Below, piece after piece: positions 1 to 9,203 of a DNA stretch of 64,000 bases. Source of the stretch: Cryobacterium cryoconiti (GTDB lineage Bacteria; Actinomycetota; Actinomycetes; Actinomycetales; Microbacteriaceae); NCBI RefSeq assembly GCF_004403065.1, contig NZ_SOHA01000039.1:1-64000 (forward strand), given 5' to 3'. Under the pieces are notes generated by a model. The model was not told where the DNA came from. It saw only the letters and a program-made list of their open reading frames with translations, and searched no databases. The number at the start of each line of letters is the position of its first letter. Positions within the stretch are counted from its first letter, which is position 1. Both the position numbers and the translations under genes were made by a program.

Positions 1-537
1 GGCGAGCACCGCCATCGCAAAGGCCCGGGCGGCGAGTTCGCGACCGTCGGCCGTGCCGGCAGCCGTGCCCGGGCCTGCCGCGCCGGTGCCGCCTCGCGCG
101 CCGACGAAGCGCGTGACCAGGGCCACCTGGGCCATGAACCGGGACAGTGCGGATGCCTCCAGCTCGCCGGTCGTGCCCATCAGTTCGTCCTGGGTGAGCG
201 CCCAGGGCACCTGGCCCGGCCCGAAGCGCGCAGAGACCTGCAGCAGCGCCCGCTCCACGGCGTCGACGGCCTCCACCGGCCCGGATGCGGCGGCGCACTC
301 CTCGAGGGCGGCCGGGAACCCGGCCAGGCCGACGTCGACGTCGACCCAGAGCAGGTCGCTCTTGGCCGTGAAGTAGTTGAAGAACGTGGCCCGGCCGACG
401 CCTGCACGCCGGGTGATCTGCAGGATGGTGGTGCCGGCATACGTCTGCTCGAGGAAGAGCTCGGCGGACGCCTCCTCGAGCATCGCCCGCGAGGAGCCGC
501 GGGGCCGGCCGGCCCGCTTCGGTTCGTGATCGGTCAT
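1..537 (-). CDS. TetR/AcrR-family transcriptional regulator (3' part outside window)
   Basis: The first 179 codons of a DNA-binding repressor are visible; the gene runs off the left edge. The ATG at 537 is preceded by a good ribosome binding site (GGGAGCGGG). Residues about 15-60 form a TetR helix-turn-helix, ending in the typical stretch GVGRATFFNYFTAKSDLL. The rest would be the ligand-binding helical domain, whose ligand cannot be predicted. The gene diverges from a peptide-type ABC importer, and the shared region carries a palindrome of TetR-operator type at 580-592. It is therefore probably the local repressor of that importer (inference). The family assignment is secure. Confidence 0.9.
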   Translation of the reverse strand, partial: MTDHEPKRAGRPRGSSRAMLEEASAELFLEQTYAGTTILQITRRAGVGRATFFNYFTAKSDLLWVDVDVGLAGFPAALEECAAASGPVEAVDAVERALLQVSARFGPGQVPWALTQDELMGTTGELEASALSRFMAQVALVTRFVGARGGTGAAGPGTAAGTADGRELAARAFAMAVLA

Positions 538-576
538 CCCGCTCCCGTGTTCTACGATGGGTGAGGTCCATTTGAT

Positions 577-605
577 TTGTGGACTGAGTCCAACAATTGC
601 ACACT
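577..605 (+). promoter_or_regulatory. Promoter with TetR-type operator for the ABC importer operon
   Basis: A perfect inverted repeat TGGACT-G-AGTCCA lies at 580-592. It falls between a possible -35 (TTGTGG, 577-582) and a possible -10 (CACACT, 600-605), with a 17-bp spacer. A bound TetR dimer would overlap the -35 and spacer and block transcription. A -10-like TAGAAC for the divergent regulator lies at 554-549 on the other strand. The palindrome is seen directly; its link to the neighbouring TetR gene is inference. Confidence 0.6.
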
Positions 606-638
606 CGGCCCATCGGGCGCCGCGGAAAGAGACCTACC

Positions 639-2294
639 ATGCACACTTCGGGGCAGACCCACCGCGCATCACGCACCCTGACCGGGCTGGTCGGCCTCGT
701 CGCCACCGGCATCCTGCTCACCGGCTGCGCCACCGCCGAGTCCCCCGAAGCCACCGAGCCCGTCACCGGCGGGACCCTGACGTACGCCTCCGGCGACGCC
801 GAGCCCACCTGTCTGGACCCGCATGTGGGCGGCAATTACCCGCAGGCTCTGGTCAGCACGCAGTACCTCGAGTCGCTCGTGTCCCGTGACGCCGAGGGCA
901 CCATCATCCCCTGGCTGGCGGAGTCCTGGACCGAGAGCGCCGACGGGCTGGCCTGGGACTTCACGCTCGCCGCCGACGTGAGCTTCACCGACGGGACGCC
1001 GCTCGATGCGGCCGCCGTGCAGGCGAACGTGGCGCACCTCCAGGACCCGGAAACGGGCTCGTCGACCGGCTACCTGGCCCTGGGGAAGGTCACCGGAACC
1101 GAGGCTGTCTCCGCCAGTGTCGTGCGCCTGGTGCTCAGCGAACCCGACAGCGCCCTGCTCGAATCTCTCTCGCAGCCGTGGCTGGCCATCCAATCGCCCA
1201 CAGCCCTGGCCCGCAGCCAGGACGAGAACTGCGCCGCCCCGGTCGGCACGGGGCCGTTCCAGGTCGAGAAATGGGTGCAGCAGGACTCGATCACCCTGGT
1301 GCGGAACGACGACTACAACTCGCCGCCCGCGGATGCCGAGCACACCGGGCCGGCCTACCTCGACTCCATCGTCTGGCGCTTCATCCCCGACTCCGCGTCC
1401 CGCTATGCGGCCCTGCAGTCCGGCGACGTCGACGTGATCGACAACGCGCAGCCCGACACCATCGCGGCGGCGGAGAAGAGCGACACCATCGTGCACCTCG
1501 ACGCCCCCCGCCCGGGAGCGTCGAACCGGATCGAGCTGAACTCCGGCCGTGCTCCGTTCAACGACCCGCTCGTGCGGGAGGCGTTCATCCGCTCGGCCAA
1601 CGTCGACGACGCCGTGACCAGCCTGTTCCAGGGCACCGCCGACCGGTCCTACTCCGCCCTCTCCAGCGCCGAAACACTCGCCGTGTCCCGCCCGGACCTG
1701 TTCGAGTACGACCCCGAGGCTGCCGCGGACCTGCTGGACTCGGCCGGCTGGAGCGAGCGGGATGACGCCGGCTACCGGGTGAAGGACGGCGAGCGCCTCA
1801 CGGTCGACTTCCCGGTGAGCACGAACCAGTCGATCCCGGCCGAGCAGTCCCTGTTCGAGCAGATCCAGGCCACCGCCAAGGAGACCGGCTTCGAGGTCGC
1901 GCTCAGCCCGATGGACCTCTCCAGCTGGTACACCGCGCTGGGTGAGAACGACTACGACGCCGTCAGCGCTCCGTACACGAAGGTCGGACCCGACGTTCTG
2001 CGCATCCTCTTCCACTCCGACGGCATCGTGCCCGCGCCCAGCGGCTACTTCGCGAACCACGCCCAGGTGAACGACCCGGCCCTCGACAGCCTGCTCACCC
2101 AGGCCGGCCAGGTGACGGATGCCGCTGAGCGCGGCGACCTCTACACGGCAGCACAGAACCAGGTGCTCGAAGGCTTCCACATCCTGCCGCTCTTCGACCA
2201 GCAGAACCACTACCTGCTCGGCACCGACGTGGTGGGCGCGCGGGCACTGCCAACCGTCTCGACGCCGACGTTCTACGATGCGTGGCTGAAGTAG
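639..2294 (+). CDS. ABC transporter substrate-binding lipoprotein, family 5 (peptide/nickel type)
   Basis: This is an extracellular solute-binding protein of the DppA/OppA class, 551 residues, tethered to the membrane by lipid. I take the ATG at 639, preceded by GGAAAGAG, rather than the TTG at 597. It gives a compact signal peptide ending in the lipobox LTGC. Downstream is the family-5 pattern: GGTLTYASGDAEPTCLDPH, then a central region with EKWVQQDSITLVRNDDY. It delivers ligand to the two permeases that follow, whose first gene overlaps its 3' end by 13 bases. Short peptides are the default substrate guess, but family-5 proteins also bind nickel, opines and sugars, so the ligand is open. 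Confidence 0.92.
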   Translation: MHTSGQTHRASRTLTGLVGLVATGILLTGCATAESPEATEPVTGGTLTYASGDAEPTCLDPHVGGNYPQALVSTQYLESLVSRDAEGTIIPWLAESWTESADGLAWDFTLAADVSFTDGTPLDAAAVQANVAHLQDPETGSSTGYLALGKVTGTEAVSASVVRLVLSEPDSALLESLSQPWLAIQSPTALARSQDENCAAPVGTGPFQVEKWVQQDSITLVRNDDYNSPPADAEHTGPAYLDSIVWRFIPDSASRYAALQSGDVDVIDNAQPDTIAAAEKSDTIVHLDAPRPGASNRIELNSGRAPFNDPLVREAFIRSANVDDAVTSLFQGTADRSYSALSSAETLAVSRPDLFEYDPEAAADLLDSAGWSERDDAGYRVKDGERLTVDFPVSTNQSIPAEQSLFEQIQATAKETGFEVALSPMDLSSWYTALGENDYDAVSAPYTKVGPDVLRILFHSDGIVPAPSGYFANHAQVNDPALDSLLTQAGQVTDAAERGDLYTAAQNQVLEGFHILPLFDQQNHYLLGTDVVGARALPTVSTPTFYDAWLK

Positions 2295-3235
2295 GCCGGG
2301 GCTCGCGGGTCGCGCGGGTCGTTCTGTCCCGCCTCGGCGGGGCGGCGTTCGTCCTCTGGATGGTGGCCACCCTCACCTTCTTCGCCGTGCGCCTGATCCC
2401 GGGCGACCCGGCCGAGGCGATCCTGGGCGGCCCGGGATCGCAGACCTCACCGGAGGCGCTGGCCGCGGTGCGCGCGGAGTACGGCCTCGACCAGCCGGTG
2501 TTCGTGCAGTACCTGGCGCAACTGGGGCGCCTGGTCACCGGGGACCTCGGCCGCTCCTACGCGCTGAACCAGGACGTCGCCCCGCTCCTGGCCGGCCAGC
2601 TCGGCGGCACCCTGCTCCTCGCGGTGCTCGCCCTCAGCCTGGCCTGGCTGCTCGCCCTCGGTCTGGCCACCTGGTCCACCCGTGGCGGGCGCGTCGCCTG
2701 GTACGTGGGGTCGGGCCTGGAGATCGTGGCGGCCGCGCTGCCGCACTTCTGGCTGGCGACGGCACTGATCGTGCTCTTCAGCGTCTGGCTGGGCTGGCTG
2801 CCGCCGATCAGCAGCGCCGGAGCCGCCGGGCTGGTGCTGCCGGTGCTCACCCTCGCCGTTCCCCTGGCCGGGTTCCTCGGCCAGATCATGCGGGAGTCCC
2901 TGCTCACCGCACTGGAATCCCCGTTCGTGCTCTCCGCCCGCGCCCGGGGCGAGAGCGAGCGCGGCGTGCGCTGGGTGCATGTGATCCGCCACGCGTCGCT
3001 GCCGGCGATCAGTCTCTCCGGCTGGGCGTTCGGGTCCCTGCTCAGCGGGGCCGTGGTGGTGGAGACCATCTTCGCCCGTCCGGGCCTCGGGCGCACGCTG
3101 CTGAACGCGGTGACCGTGCGCGACGTGCCGGTCGTGGTCGGCGCGGTGCTGATCGTGGCGGTCGGGTACATCCTGATGACCCTGCTCACCGACCTGGCCC
3201 AGCGCATCGTTGATCCCCGGTTGCGGGCGCGATGA
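2282..3235 (+). CDS. ABC transporter permease, DppB type
   Basis: This is the first inner-membrane subunit of the importer, 317 residues with about six membrane helices. An N-terminal hydrophobic segment (about residues 15-35) is followed by the family marker RLIPGDPAE. Near residue 220 the EAA-like cytoplasmic loop reads ARARGESERGVRWVHVIRHA and contacts the ATPase. The GTG start lies inside the end of the binding-protein gene, so translation is probably coupled. The next gene overlaps by ATGA. DppB-type permeases work as heterodimers with a DppC-type partner, which is supplied by the next gene. Confidence 0.93.
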   Translation: MAEVGRGSRVARVVLSRLGGAAFVLWMVATLTFFAVRLIPGDPAEAILGGPGSQTSPEALAAVRAEYGLDQPVFVQYLAQLGRLVTGDLGRSYALNQDVAPLLAGQLGGTLLLAVLALSLAWLLALGLATWSTRGGRVAWYVGSGLEIVAAALPHFWLATALIVLFSVWLGWLPPISSAGAAGLVLPVLTLAVPLAGFLGQIMRESLLTALESPFVLSARARGESERGVRWVHVIRHASLPAISLSGWAFGSLLSGAVVVETIFARPGLGRTLLNAVTVRDVPVVVGAVLIVAVGYILMTLLTDLAQRIVDPRLRAR

Positions 3236-4116
3236 GCGACCTCGAGATCCAGGCCGGGCTGGGCCGGTCGCCGCACGCCGGCACCGGCGGCTCGACCCGA
3301 CCGGCGCGCCCGGCCCGCCGATTCGGCCTGGCTGAGGTGCTGGCCGGCCTGTTCGCCCTGTTCCTGGTCACGGCGGCGCTGTTCCCCGCACTCGTGGCCC
3401 CCGGCGACCCGCTCGGGATCGACCCGCTGTCGGCGTTCCAGACCCCCTCGCCCGCGCACTGGTTCGGCACCGACGAATCCGGCCGGGACATCTACACCCG
3501 GGTCAGCCACGGCACCGGCAGCTCTCTGCTGATCGGCACCCTCGCCACCCTGATCGGCCTCGGGCTGGGACTCGTTCTCGGCACCCTGGCCGGTATGCTC
3601 GGCCCGGTCGTCGACTTCACGGTGAACCGGTTCCTCGAGGTGCTGTTCGCGTTCCCCGGCCTGTTGCTGGCGCTGCTCTTCATCCTTATCTTCGGGCCGG
3701 GCGTTGCCACGGCGACCGTCGCCGTGGGCCTGGCGACCGCGCCCGGCTACGCCCGGATCATCCGTGGGCAGCTCCTGTCGGTGCGGTCCTCCGCCTTCGT
3801 CGAGGCGGCGACCGTGCTCGGGCGCAGCCCCGGACAGATCCTGGTGCGGCACATCCTGCCCAACACCCTCGCGCCTCTGTTCGTGCTGGGCACGCTCGGC
3901 ATCGGCCAGGCCATCGTCTGGGCGTCGGCGCTGAGCTACCTGGGCCTCGGGGCCGCGCCGCCCGCCGCGGAGTGGGGCGCGATGCTCTCCGCCGGGCGCA
4001 CCTACATCGGCTCGGCCTGGTGGATGAGCTTCTTCCCCGGGCTGTTCATCGTGCTCACGGCCGTGGCGGCGACGGCGCTCGGCCGCGGCATCGAGCGACG
4101 GATGCGGCACTCATGA
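3232..4116 (+). CDS. ABC transporter permease, DppC type
   Basis: This is the second membrane subunit of the importer, 294 residues. The N-terminus is a cytoplasmic Arg/Pro-rich stretch followed by the first helix (about residues 38-60). The signature HWFGTDESGRDIYTRVSHG (about residues 74-92) is characteristic of DppC/OppC proteins. An EAA-type loop (EAATVLGRSPGQILVRHILP) follows in the C-terminal half, with about five further helices. It starts within the stop codon of the DppB-type gene (ATGA) and its own stop overlaps the next start in the same way, so the operon is tightly coupled. Confidence 0.94.
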   Translation: MSDLEIQAGLGRSPHAGTGGSTRPARPARRFGLAEVLAGLFALFLVTAALFPALVAPGDPLGIDPLSAFQTPSPAHWFGTDESGRDIYTRVSHGTGSSLLIGTLATLIGLGLGLVLGTLAGMLGPVVDFTVNRFLEVLFAFPGLLLALLFILIFGPGVATATVAVGLATAPGYARIIRGQLLSVRSSAFVEAATVLGRSPGQILVRHILPNTLAPLFVLGTLGIGQAIVWASALSYLGLGAAPPAAEWGAMLSAGRTYIGSAWWMSFFPGLFIVLTAVAATALGRGIERRMRHS

Positions 4117-5792
4117 GCGGGGCCGCGTCCCGGACCGCCGCCGTGCGGGTGCGGAACCTCGTCGTGGGTTTCGGTGCGCCGGGAACCGACCCGGTGCTGA
4201 ACGGAGTCTCCTTCGAGGTGGCCCCCGGCGAATGCCTGGCCCTCGTGGGTGAGTCCGGCTCGGGCAAGAGTGTCACCGCGCGGAGCCTGCTCGGTCTGGC
4301 GGGCGAGAACTCCTGGGTGCGCACCGACGAGCTGAGCCTCGCGGGCACCGACGTGCGGAACCTCACCGCGGCGCAGTGGCGGCACCGGCGCGGGAGCGAC
4401 GTGGGCCTGGTTCTGCAGGACGCCCTCGTGTCCCTGGACCCGCTGCGCCCGGTGGGCCGGGAAATCGGCGACTCGCTGCGGCTGCACACCCGCCTGGGGG
4501 CCGCCGCGCGGCACGCCCGCGTCCTCGAGGTGTTGGACCGGGTCGGACTGCCGGACTCCGACAACGCGGTGCGGAAACGGTCGGGCGAGCTCTCGGGCGG
4601 TCAGCGCCAGCGCGCCCTGATCGCGGCGGCGATCGCCCTGGACCCGCCGCTCCTGATCGCCGACGAACCCACGACGGCACTCGACGTGACCGTGCAGGCG
4701 CAGATCCTGGACCTGCTGGCAAGCCTGAAACGTGCCGGCACCGGCATCCTCCTGATCAGCCACGACCTGGCCGTGGTCGGGCGCATCGCCGACCGGATCG
4801 CCGTGCTCCACGACGGACGCATCGTGGAACAGGGACCGGCGAACGAGGTGCTGACCCGGCCGGGGCATCCGGTCACCCGGCAGATGCTCGCCGCGATCCC
4901 GGTGGACAAGCCGCGGGGGCTGCGCCTGAGCCCGCGCACCGCCGCCCCGGTCTCCCTCGCCCCGCCTGCGTCGGACCGTGCTGCTGCGCCTGGCCCCGTG
5001 CTCGAGACCACTGTGCTCGAGGCCACCGGGCTGGTCAAACGGTTCACCCGGCCGGACGGCACCCCGCACCTGGCCGTCGACGGCGTCTCGTTCCGGCTGA
5101 AGCGCGGCACGACCCTCGGCATCGTCGGTGAGTCCGGGTCCGGCAAGACCACCACGGCCCGCCTCGCGCTCGCGCTGACCCGGCCCGACGCCGGTGAGGT
5201 GCGGGTTCTCGGGCAGGCGTTCAGCGCCGCCACGGAGAAGGAACGCCGGCGGTTGCGGCCACATCTCGGGGCGGTGTACCAGGATGCGCTCAGCTCGTTC
5301 GACCCGCGGCTGAGCGTCGAGCAGGTACTCCGGGACGCGGTCGCCGGCGGAGCCCGCCGCACCGGGCGCGGCGGGGCATCCGTCGCCGACCGGGCTCGCG
5401 TGCTGAGTCTGCTCGATGCGGTGGGGCTCGCGCAGGGGCTGCTCGGCCGTCGTCCGCTGTCGCTGTCCGGCGGGCAGCGGCAGCGGGTGAGCATCGCCCG
5501 GGCGCTGGCCTCCGACCCGCAGATCCTGATCTGCGACGAGCCCGTGTCCTCGCTCGACGTGACCGTGCAGGCCCAGGTGCTCGACCTGCTCGACGAGCTG
5601 CAGCGCGACCGCGGCCTCAGCCTGCTCTTCATCTCCCACGACCTCGGGGTCATCCAGCACGTCAGCGACCAGGTCGCCGTGATGCTGGAGGGCCGCATCG
5701 TCGAGACCGGGGCCGCAGCCCAGGTCTTCGCCGCACCGCAGCATCCGTACACGCAGGCCCTGCTCGGCGCGGTCCCCCGGATCGGGTACTGA
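4113..5792 (+). CDS. Dual-domain ABC transporter ATPase (DppD-DppF fusion type)
   Basis: This 559-residue protein carries both nucleotide-binding domains of the importer. Domain 1 has Walker A GESGSGKS (46-53), signature LSGGQRQR (about 158) and Walker B LLIADEPTTALD (about 178-189). Domain 2 has GESGSGKT (about 339-346), LSGGQRQR (about 450) and ILICDEPVSSLD (about 470). Each domain ends with the oligopeptide-specific extension containing HPVT or HPYTQALL. A Pro/Ala-rich linker near residues 270-290 joins them. The ATG at 4113 is chosen because it forms an ATGA overlap with the permease stop. Such fusions are common in actinobacterial peptide importers (GsiA-like). Confidence 0.94.
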   Translation: MSGAASRTAAVRVRNLVVGFGAPGTDPVLNGVSFEVAPGECLALVGESGSGKSVTARSLLGLAGENSWVRTDELSLAGTDVRNLTAAQWRHRRGSDVGLVLQDALVSLDPLRPVGREIGDSLRLHTRLGAAARHARVLEVLDRVGLPDSDNAVRKRSGELSGGQRQRALIAAAIALDPPLLIADEPTTALDVTVQAQILDLLASLKRAGTGILLISHDLAVVGRIADRIAVLHDGRIVEQGPANEVLTRPGHPVTRQMLAAIPVDKPRGLRLSPRTAAPVSLAPPASDRAAAPGPVLETTVLEATGLVKRFTRPDGTPHLAVDGVSFRLKRGTTLGIVGESGSGKTTTARLALALTRPDAGEVRVLGQAFSAATEKERRRLRPHLGAVYQDALSSFDPRLSVEQVLRDAVAGGARRTGRGGASVADRARVLSLLDAVGLAQGLLGRRPLSLSGGQRQRVSIARALASDPQILICDEPVSSLDVTVQAQVLDLLDELQRDRGLSLLFISHDLGVIQHVSDQVAVMLEGRIVETGAAAQVFAAPQHPYTQALLGAVPRIGY

Positions 5793-5802
5793 CCGGGCCG
5801 GT

Positions 5803-6441
5803 CTACGCGACGTCCAGCGTCACCGGCGGCTCAGCCTCGCCGCTCCACGCCTCGATACCCTCCTTGATCGCGAACCCGGCGATCACGAGCGCGGCGATCG
5901 AGTCGGCCCACGCCCAGCCGAGAAGGGCATTGGCCGCGAGTCCGAGCAACATCGACCCGGACAGCCACGCACAGAGCAGCAGCTGCCGGGCGTCGGCGAT
6001 CACGCTGGCGCTACCGAGCTCCGTGCCGGCGCGGCGCTCCACGCCGGCCACCCCAGGCATGATCACCAGGCTCAGGCAGGCGATGACGATTCCCAGCGGA
6101 CTCGGCTCGGCCTCCACCAACCCGGCGAAGCTGAAGCCCGCACTCAGGATCACGTACGCGGCGAGGGCGAAGAAGGCGATCGCGATGGCGCGGAGGGCGG
6201 GCTTCTGCCACCGGTCCGGATCCCGGCGGGAGAACTGCCAGGCGATGACCGCGGCGGAGAGCACCTCGATCACGGAGTCCAGGCCGAAGGCGATCAGGGC
6301 GGTCGAGGATGCCGCCGCACCCGCCGCGATCGACACCGCGGCCTCGATCACGTTGTAGCCGATCGTGAACCCGACGATCCAGCGCACCTTCCGGCGCAGC
6401 ACCGTACGGCGCGCCTCGGTCACCGTTCTCGGTTCATCCAT
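5803..6441 (-). CDS. Cation-efflux (CDF)-like integral membrane protein, membrane domain only
   Basis: The 212-residue product has about six hydrophobic helices (roughly 20-42, 48-68, 83-105, 113-135, 150-170 and 175-195) and almost no soluble part. Polar residues sit in the helices where CDF metal ligands are expected: FGLDSVIE in helix 2, SVIADAR before helix 5 and WADSI before helix 6. The cytoplasmic C-terminal domain of full CDF exporters is absent. I place the start at the ATG at 6441 because GGAAGGGG precedes it at good spacing. A metal-transport role is likely from the family. The metal and even the direction are unknown. It is convergent with the ABC operon, 10 bases away. Confidence 0.75.
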   Translation of the reverse strand: MDEPRTVTEARRTVLRRKVRWIVGFTIGYNVIEAAVSIAAGAAASSTALIAFGLDSVIEVLSAAVIAWQFSRRDPDRWQKPALRAIAIAFFALAAYVILSAGFSFAGLVEAEPSPLGIVIACLSLVIMPGVAGVERRAGTELGSASVIADARQLLLCAWLSGSMLLGLAANALLGWAWADSIAALVIAGFAIKEGIEAWSGEAEPPVTLDVA

Positions 6442-6611
6442 GGTGCCCCTTCCCGCTCCAATCCTGCCACCCGGTGCGGCACCGGGCGGCGCTCTCCGGC
6501 CTGGCGACGGGCGCAGTCGGGGGGAGACGAGGCATCCGGTAAGTTGGGTAAGGCCCAATACTCAGGCACTTCACCAACGACACGGTGCCGCACAGATCGA
6601 ATCGGAGAAAC

Positions 6612-9194
6612 ATGACCGCCGCCAGCGTTCCGGAAAAACCGGCCCTCGAAGGCCTCGAAACCAAATGGGGCGGCTCCTGGGAAGAGGCCGGCACCTACCG
6701 CTTCGACCGTGACTCGGCGACGCGGGAGAGCATCTTCTCCATCGACACCCCGCCGCCGACCGCCTCGGGTTCGCTGCACATCGGCCACGTCTTCTCCTAC
6801 ACGCACACGGATGTCATCGCACGCTTCCAGCGGATGCGCGGCAAGAGCGTCTTCTACCCGATGGGTTGGGACGACAACGGCCTGCCCACGGAACGCCGCG
6901 TGCAGAACTACTACGGCGTGCGCTGCGACCCGTCGCTGCCCTACACCGAGGACTTCACCGCACCGTTCGAGGGCGGCGACGGCAAGAGCACCAAAGCTGC
7001 CGACCAGCTGCCGATCAGCCGTCGCAACTTCATCGAGTTGTGCGAACGCCTCACCATCGAAGACGAGAAGCAGTTCGAGGCCGTCTGGCGCATGCTGGGC
7101 CTGAGCGTCGACTGGACCCAGACCTACCGCACGATCGGCCACGACTCCCTGGTCTCCTCGCAGGCGGCATTCATCGGCAACATCGAGCGCGGCGAGGCCT
7201 ACCAGGCCATGGCCCCCACCCTCTGGGACGTGACCTTCCGCACCGCGGTCGCGCAGGCCGAACTCGAGGACAAGGAAATGCCGGCGTCCTACCACCGGGT
7301 CGCCTTCACAAAGCCCGACGGCGGTTCGATCGAGATCGAAACCACCCGCCCGGAACTGTTGCCGGCCTGTGTGGCCCTCGTGGCGCATCCGGATGATGAG
7401 CGCTACAAGGCGCTGTTCGGCACGACCGTGCGCACCCCGCTGTTCGACGTGGAGGTGCCGGTCCTGGCCCACCACCTCGCGCAGAAGGACAAGGGCAGCG
7501 GAATCGCCATGATCTGCACGTTCGGCGATGTGACCGACGTGATCTGGTGGCGTGAACTCGACCTGCCGAACCGCGCCATCATGGGCTTCGACGGCCGCAT
7601 CATCGCCGACATGCCCGACGCCATCGAAAGCGAGGCCGGAACGGCCGCCTACGCCCAGCTGGCCGGCAAGACCGTCTTCTCCGCCAAGGCGACCGTGGTC
7701 GACCTGCTCCGCACCAGTGGCGACCTGATCGGCGAGCCCCGCTCGATCGTGCACCCGGTCAAGTTCTTCGAGAAGGGCGACAAGCCCCTCGAGATCGTGT
7801 CGACCCGCCAGTGGTACATCCGCAACGGCGCACGCGACGAGAAGTTGCGCGCCCGCCTGATCACGCACGGCACCGACCTGCAGTGGCACCCGGAGTTCAT
7901 GCGGGTGCGCTACGAGAACTGGGTCAACGGGCTCACCGGCGACTGGCTCGTCTCCCGCCAGCGTTTCTTCGGCGTCCCACTGCCGATCTGGTACCCGCTG
8001 GACGCCGACGCGAACCCGCTCTTCGACCAGCCCATCGTCGCCACCCGCGACCTGCTCCCGGCCGACCCGTCCTCCGACACCGCCCCGGGTTACGCGCCCG
8101 AGCAGCGCGGCCAGGCGAACGGCTTCGTCGGCGAGGTGGATGTGATGGACACCTGGGCCACGTCGTCGCTCACCCCGCAGCTGGCCGGCGGCTGGGAGCG
8201 CGACCCCGAGCTCTTCGACCTCGTCTACCCCTACTCGCTGCGCCCGCAGGGGCAGGACATCATCCGCACCTGGCTGTTCTCCACCCTGCTGCGCGCCGAG
8301 CTGGAACACGGCGTCTCGCCGTGGCAGCATGCGGCCCTATCCGGATTCATCGTGGACCCCGACCGCAAGAAGATGTCCAAGTCCAAGGGCAATGTGGTCA
8401 CCCCGGCGGACATGCTCGAGCAGCACGGTTCGGATGCCGTGCGCTACTGGGCCGCGTCGTCGCGCCTCGGCACCGACGCCGCCTTCGACCCCAAGAACCC
8501 GACCCAGATCAAGATCGGCCGTCGCCTGGCGATCAAGATCCTGAACGCGTCGAAGTTCATCCTCGCGTTCGACGGCGCCGCCGACGCCCCCGTGACCGAG
8601 CCGCTCGACCAGAGCATGCTGGCTCGGCTGACCGTCGTCGTCGGCCAGGCCACAGCTGCGTTCGAGGGCTACGACCACGCGCGTGCGCTGGAACTCACCG
8701 AGAGCTTCTTCTGGACGTTCTGCGACGACTACCTCGAACTGGTCAAGGAACGTGCCTACGGCGAGGCCGGCTCCGGCCAGGCGTCGGCAGTGGCCGCCCT
8801 GCGCACCGCGCTGGCCTCCCTGCTGCGCCTGTTCGCCCCGTTCGTCCCGTTCGCGACCGAGGAAGCCTGGTCGTGGTCCAACGACACGTCGATCCACACG
8901 GCCCCGTGGCCCGTGCAGGCCGACCTCGGTGGCGGGCAGGGTGGCAACGTGGCACTGCTGGACCTGTCCAGCCGGGCGCTCACCGGCATCCGCCGCGCGA
9001 AAACGGATGCGAAGGCATCCCAGAAATCCGCCGTTGTTTCTGCTGTAATTAGCGGTACGGCTGCAGAGATTGCCCTGCTCAGGCAGGCTGCCGCCGATCT
9101 GAGGGCCGTTGGCCGCATCTCGGAGTTGGTTTTTATTGAAGGCAGCGAATTGGCTGTCACTGACATCGTGCTCGCCACGGTGCCAGAGAACTAG
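6612..9194 (+). CDS. valS: Valine--tRNA ligase
   Basis: It charges tRNA-Val in the cytoplasm. The product has 860 residues. The class I HIGH motif is at about residue 56 (SLHIGHVFSYTHTD) and KMSKS at about 587 (DRKKMSKSKGN). An editing domain lies between them (EIETTRPELLPACVALVAHP) and an anticodon-binding helical domain follows. The sequence MGWDDNGLPTERRVQNYYG after HIGH is typical of the valyl enzymes of this group. The ATG at 6612 has GGAGAAA just upstream. A small hairpin (TTGGG/CCCAA, 6544-6558) sits in the leader, but I see no T-box. The GNAT gene follows after 9 bases. Confidence 0.97.
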   Translation: MTAASVPEKPALEGLETKWGGSWEEAGTYRFDRDSATRESIFSIDTPPPTASGSLHIGHVFSYTHTDVIARFQRMRGKSVFYPMGWDDNGLPTERRVQNYYGVRCDPSLPYTEDFTAPFEGGDGKSTKAADQLPISRRNFIELCERLTIEDEKQFEAVWRMLGLSVDWTQTYRTIGHDSLVSSQAAFIGNIERGEAYQAMAPTLWDVTFRTAVAQAELEDKEMPASYHRVAFTKPDGGSIEIETTRPELLPACVALVAHPDDERYKALFGTTVRTPLFDVEVPVLAHHLAQKDKGSGIAMICTFGDVTDVIWWRELDLPNRAIMGFDGRIIADMPDAIESEAGTAAYAQLAGKTVFSAKATVVDLLRTSGDLIGEPRSIVHPVKFFEKGDKPLEIVSTRQWYIRNGARDEKLRARLITHGTDLQWHPEFMRVRYENWVNGLTGDWLVSRQRFFGVPLPIWYPLDADANPLFDQPIVATRDLLPADPSSDTAPGYAPEQRGQANGFVGEVDVMDTWATSSLTPQLAGGWERDPELFDLVYPYSLRPQGQDIIRTWLFSTLLRAELEHGVSPWQHAALSGFIVDPDRKKMSKSKGNVVTPADMLEQHGSDAVRYWAASSRLGTDAAFDPKNPTQIKIGRRLAIKILNASKFILAFDGAADAPVTEPLDQSMLARLTVVVGQATAAFEGYDHARALELTESFFWTFCDDYLELVKERAYGEAGSGQASAVAALRTALASLLRLFAPFVPFATEEAWSWSNDTSIHTAPWPVQADLGGGQGGNVALLDLSSRALTGIRRAKTDAKASQKSAVVSAVISGTAAEIALLRQAAADLRAVGRISELVFIEGSELAVTDIVLATVPEN

Positions 9195-9203
9195 GAGAAC
9201 CGA

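Noticed and set aside
597-638. TTG start at 597 for the substrate-binding protein
   Set aside because: It would add 14 residues before the signal peptide and lies within the promoter; the ATG at 639 has a ribosome binding site and gives a normal lipoprotein signal.
669-2210. Long open frame on the minus strand opposite the substrate-binding protein gene
   Set aside because: Antisense shadow of a high-GC gene: His/Arg/Gly/Val-rich composition, no ribosome binding site, no domain. The plus-strand gene has lipobox and family motifs.
6442-6611. T-box riboswitch in front of valS
   Set aside because: Only a 5-bp hairpin is present; no T-box sequence or specifier loop is visible in 170 bp.
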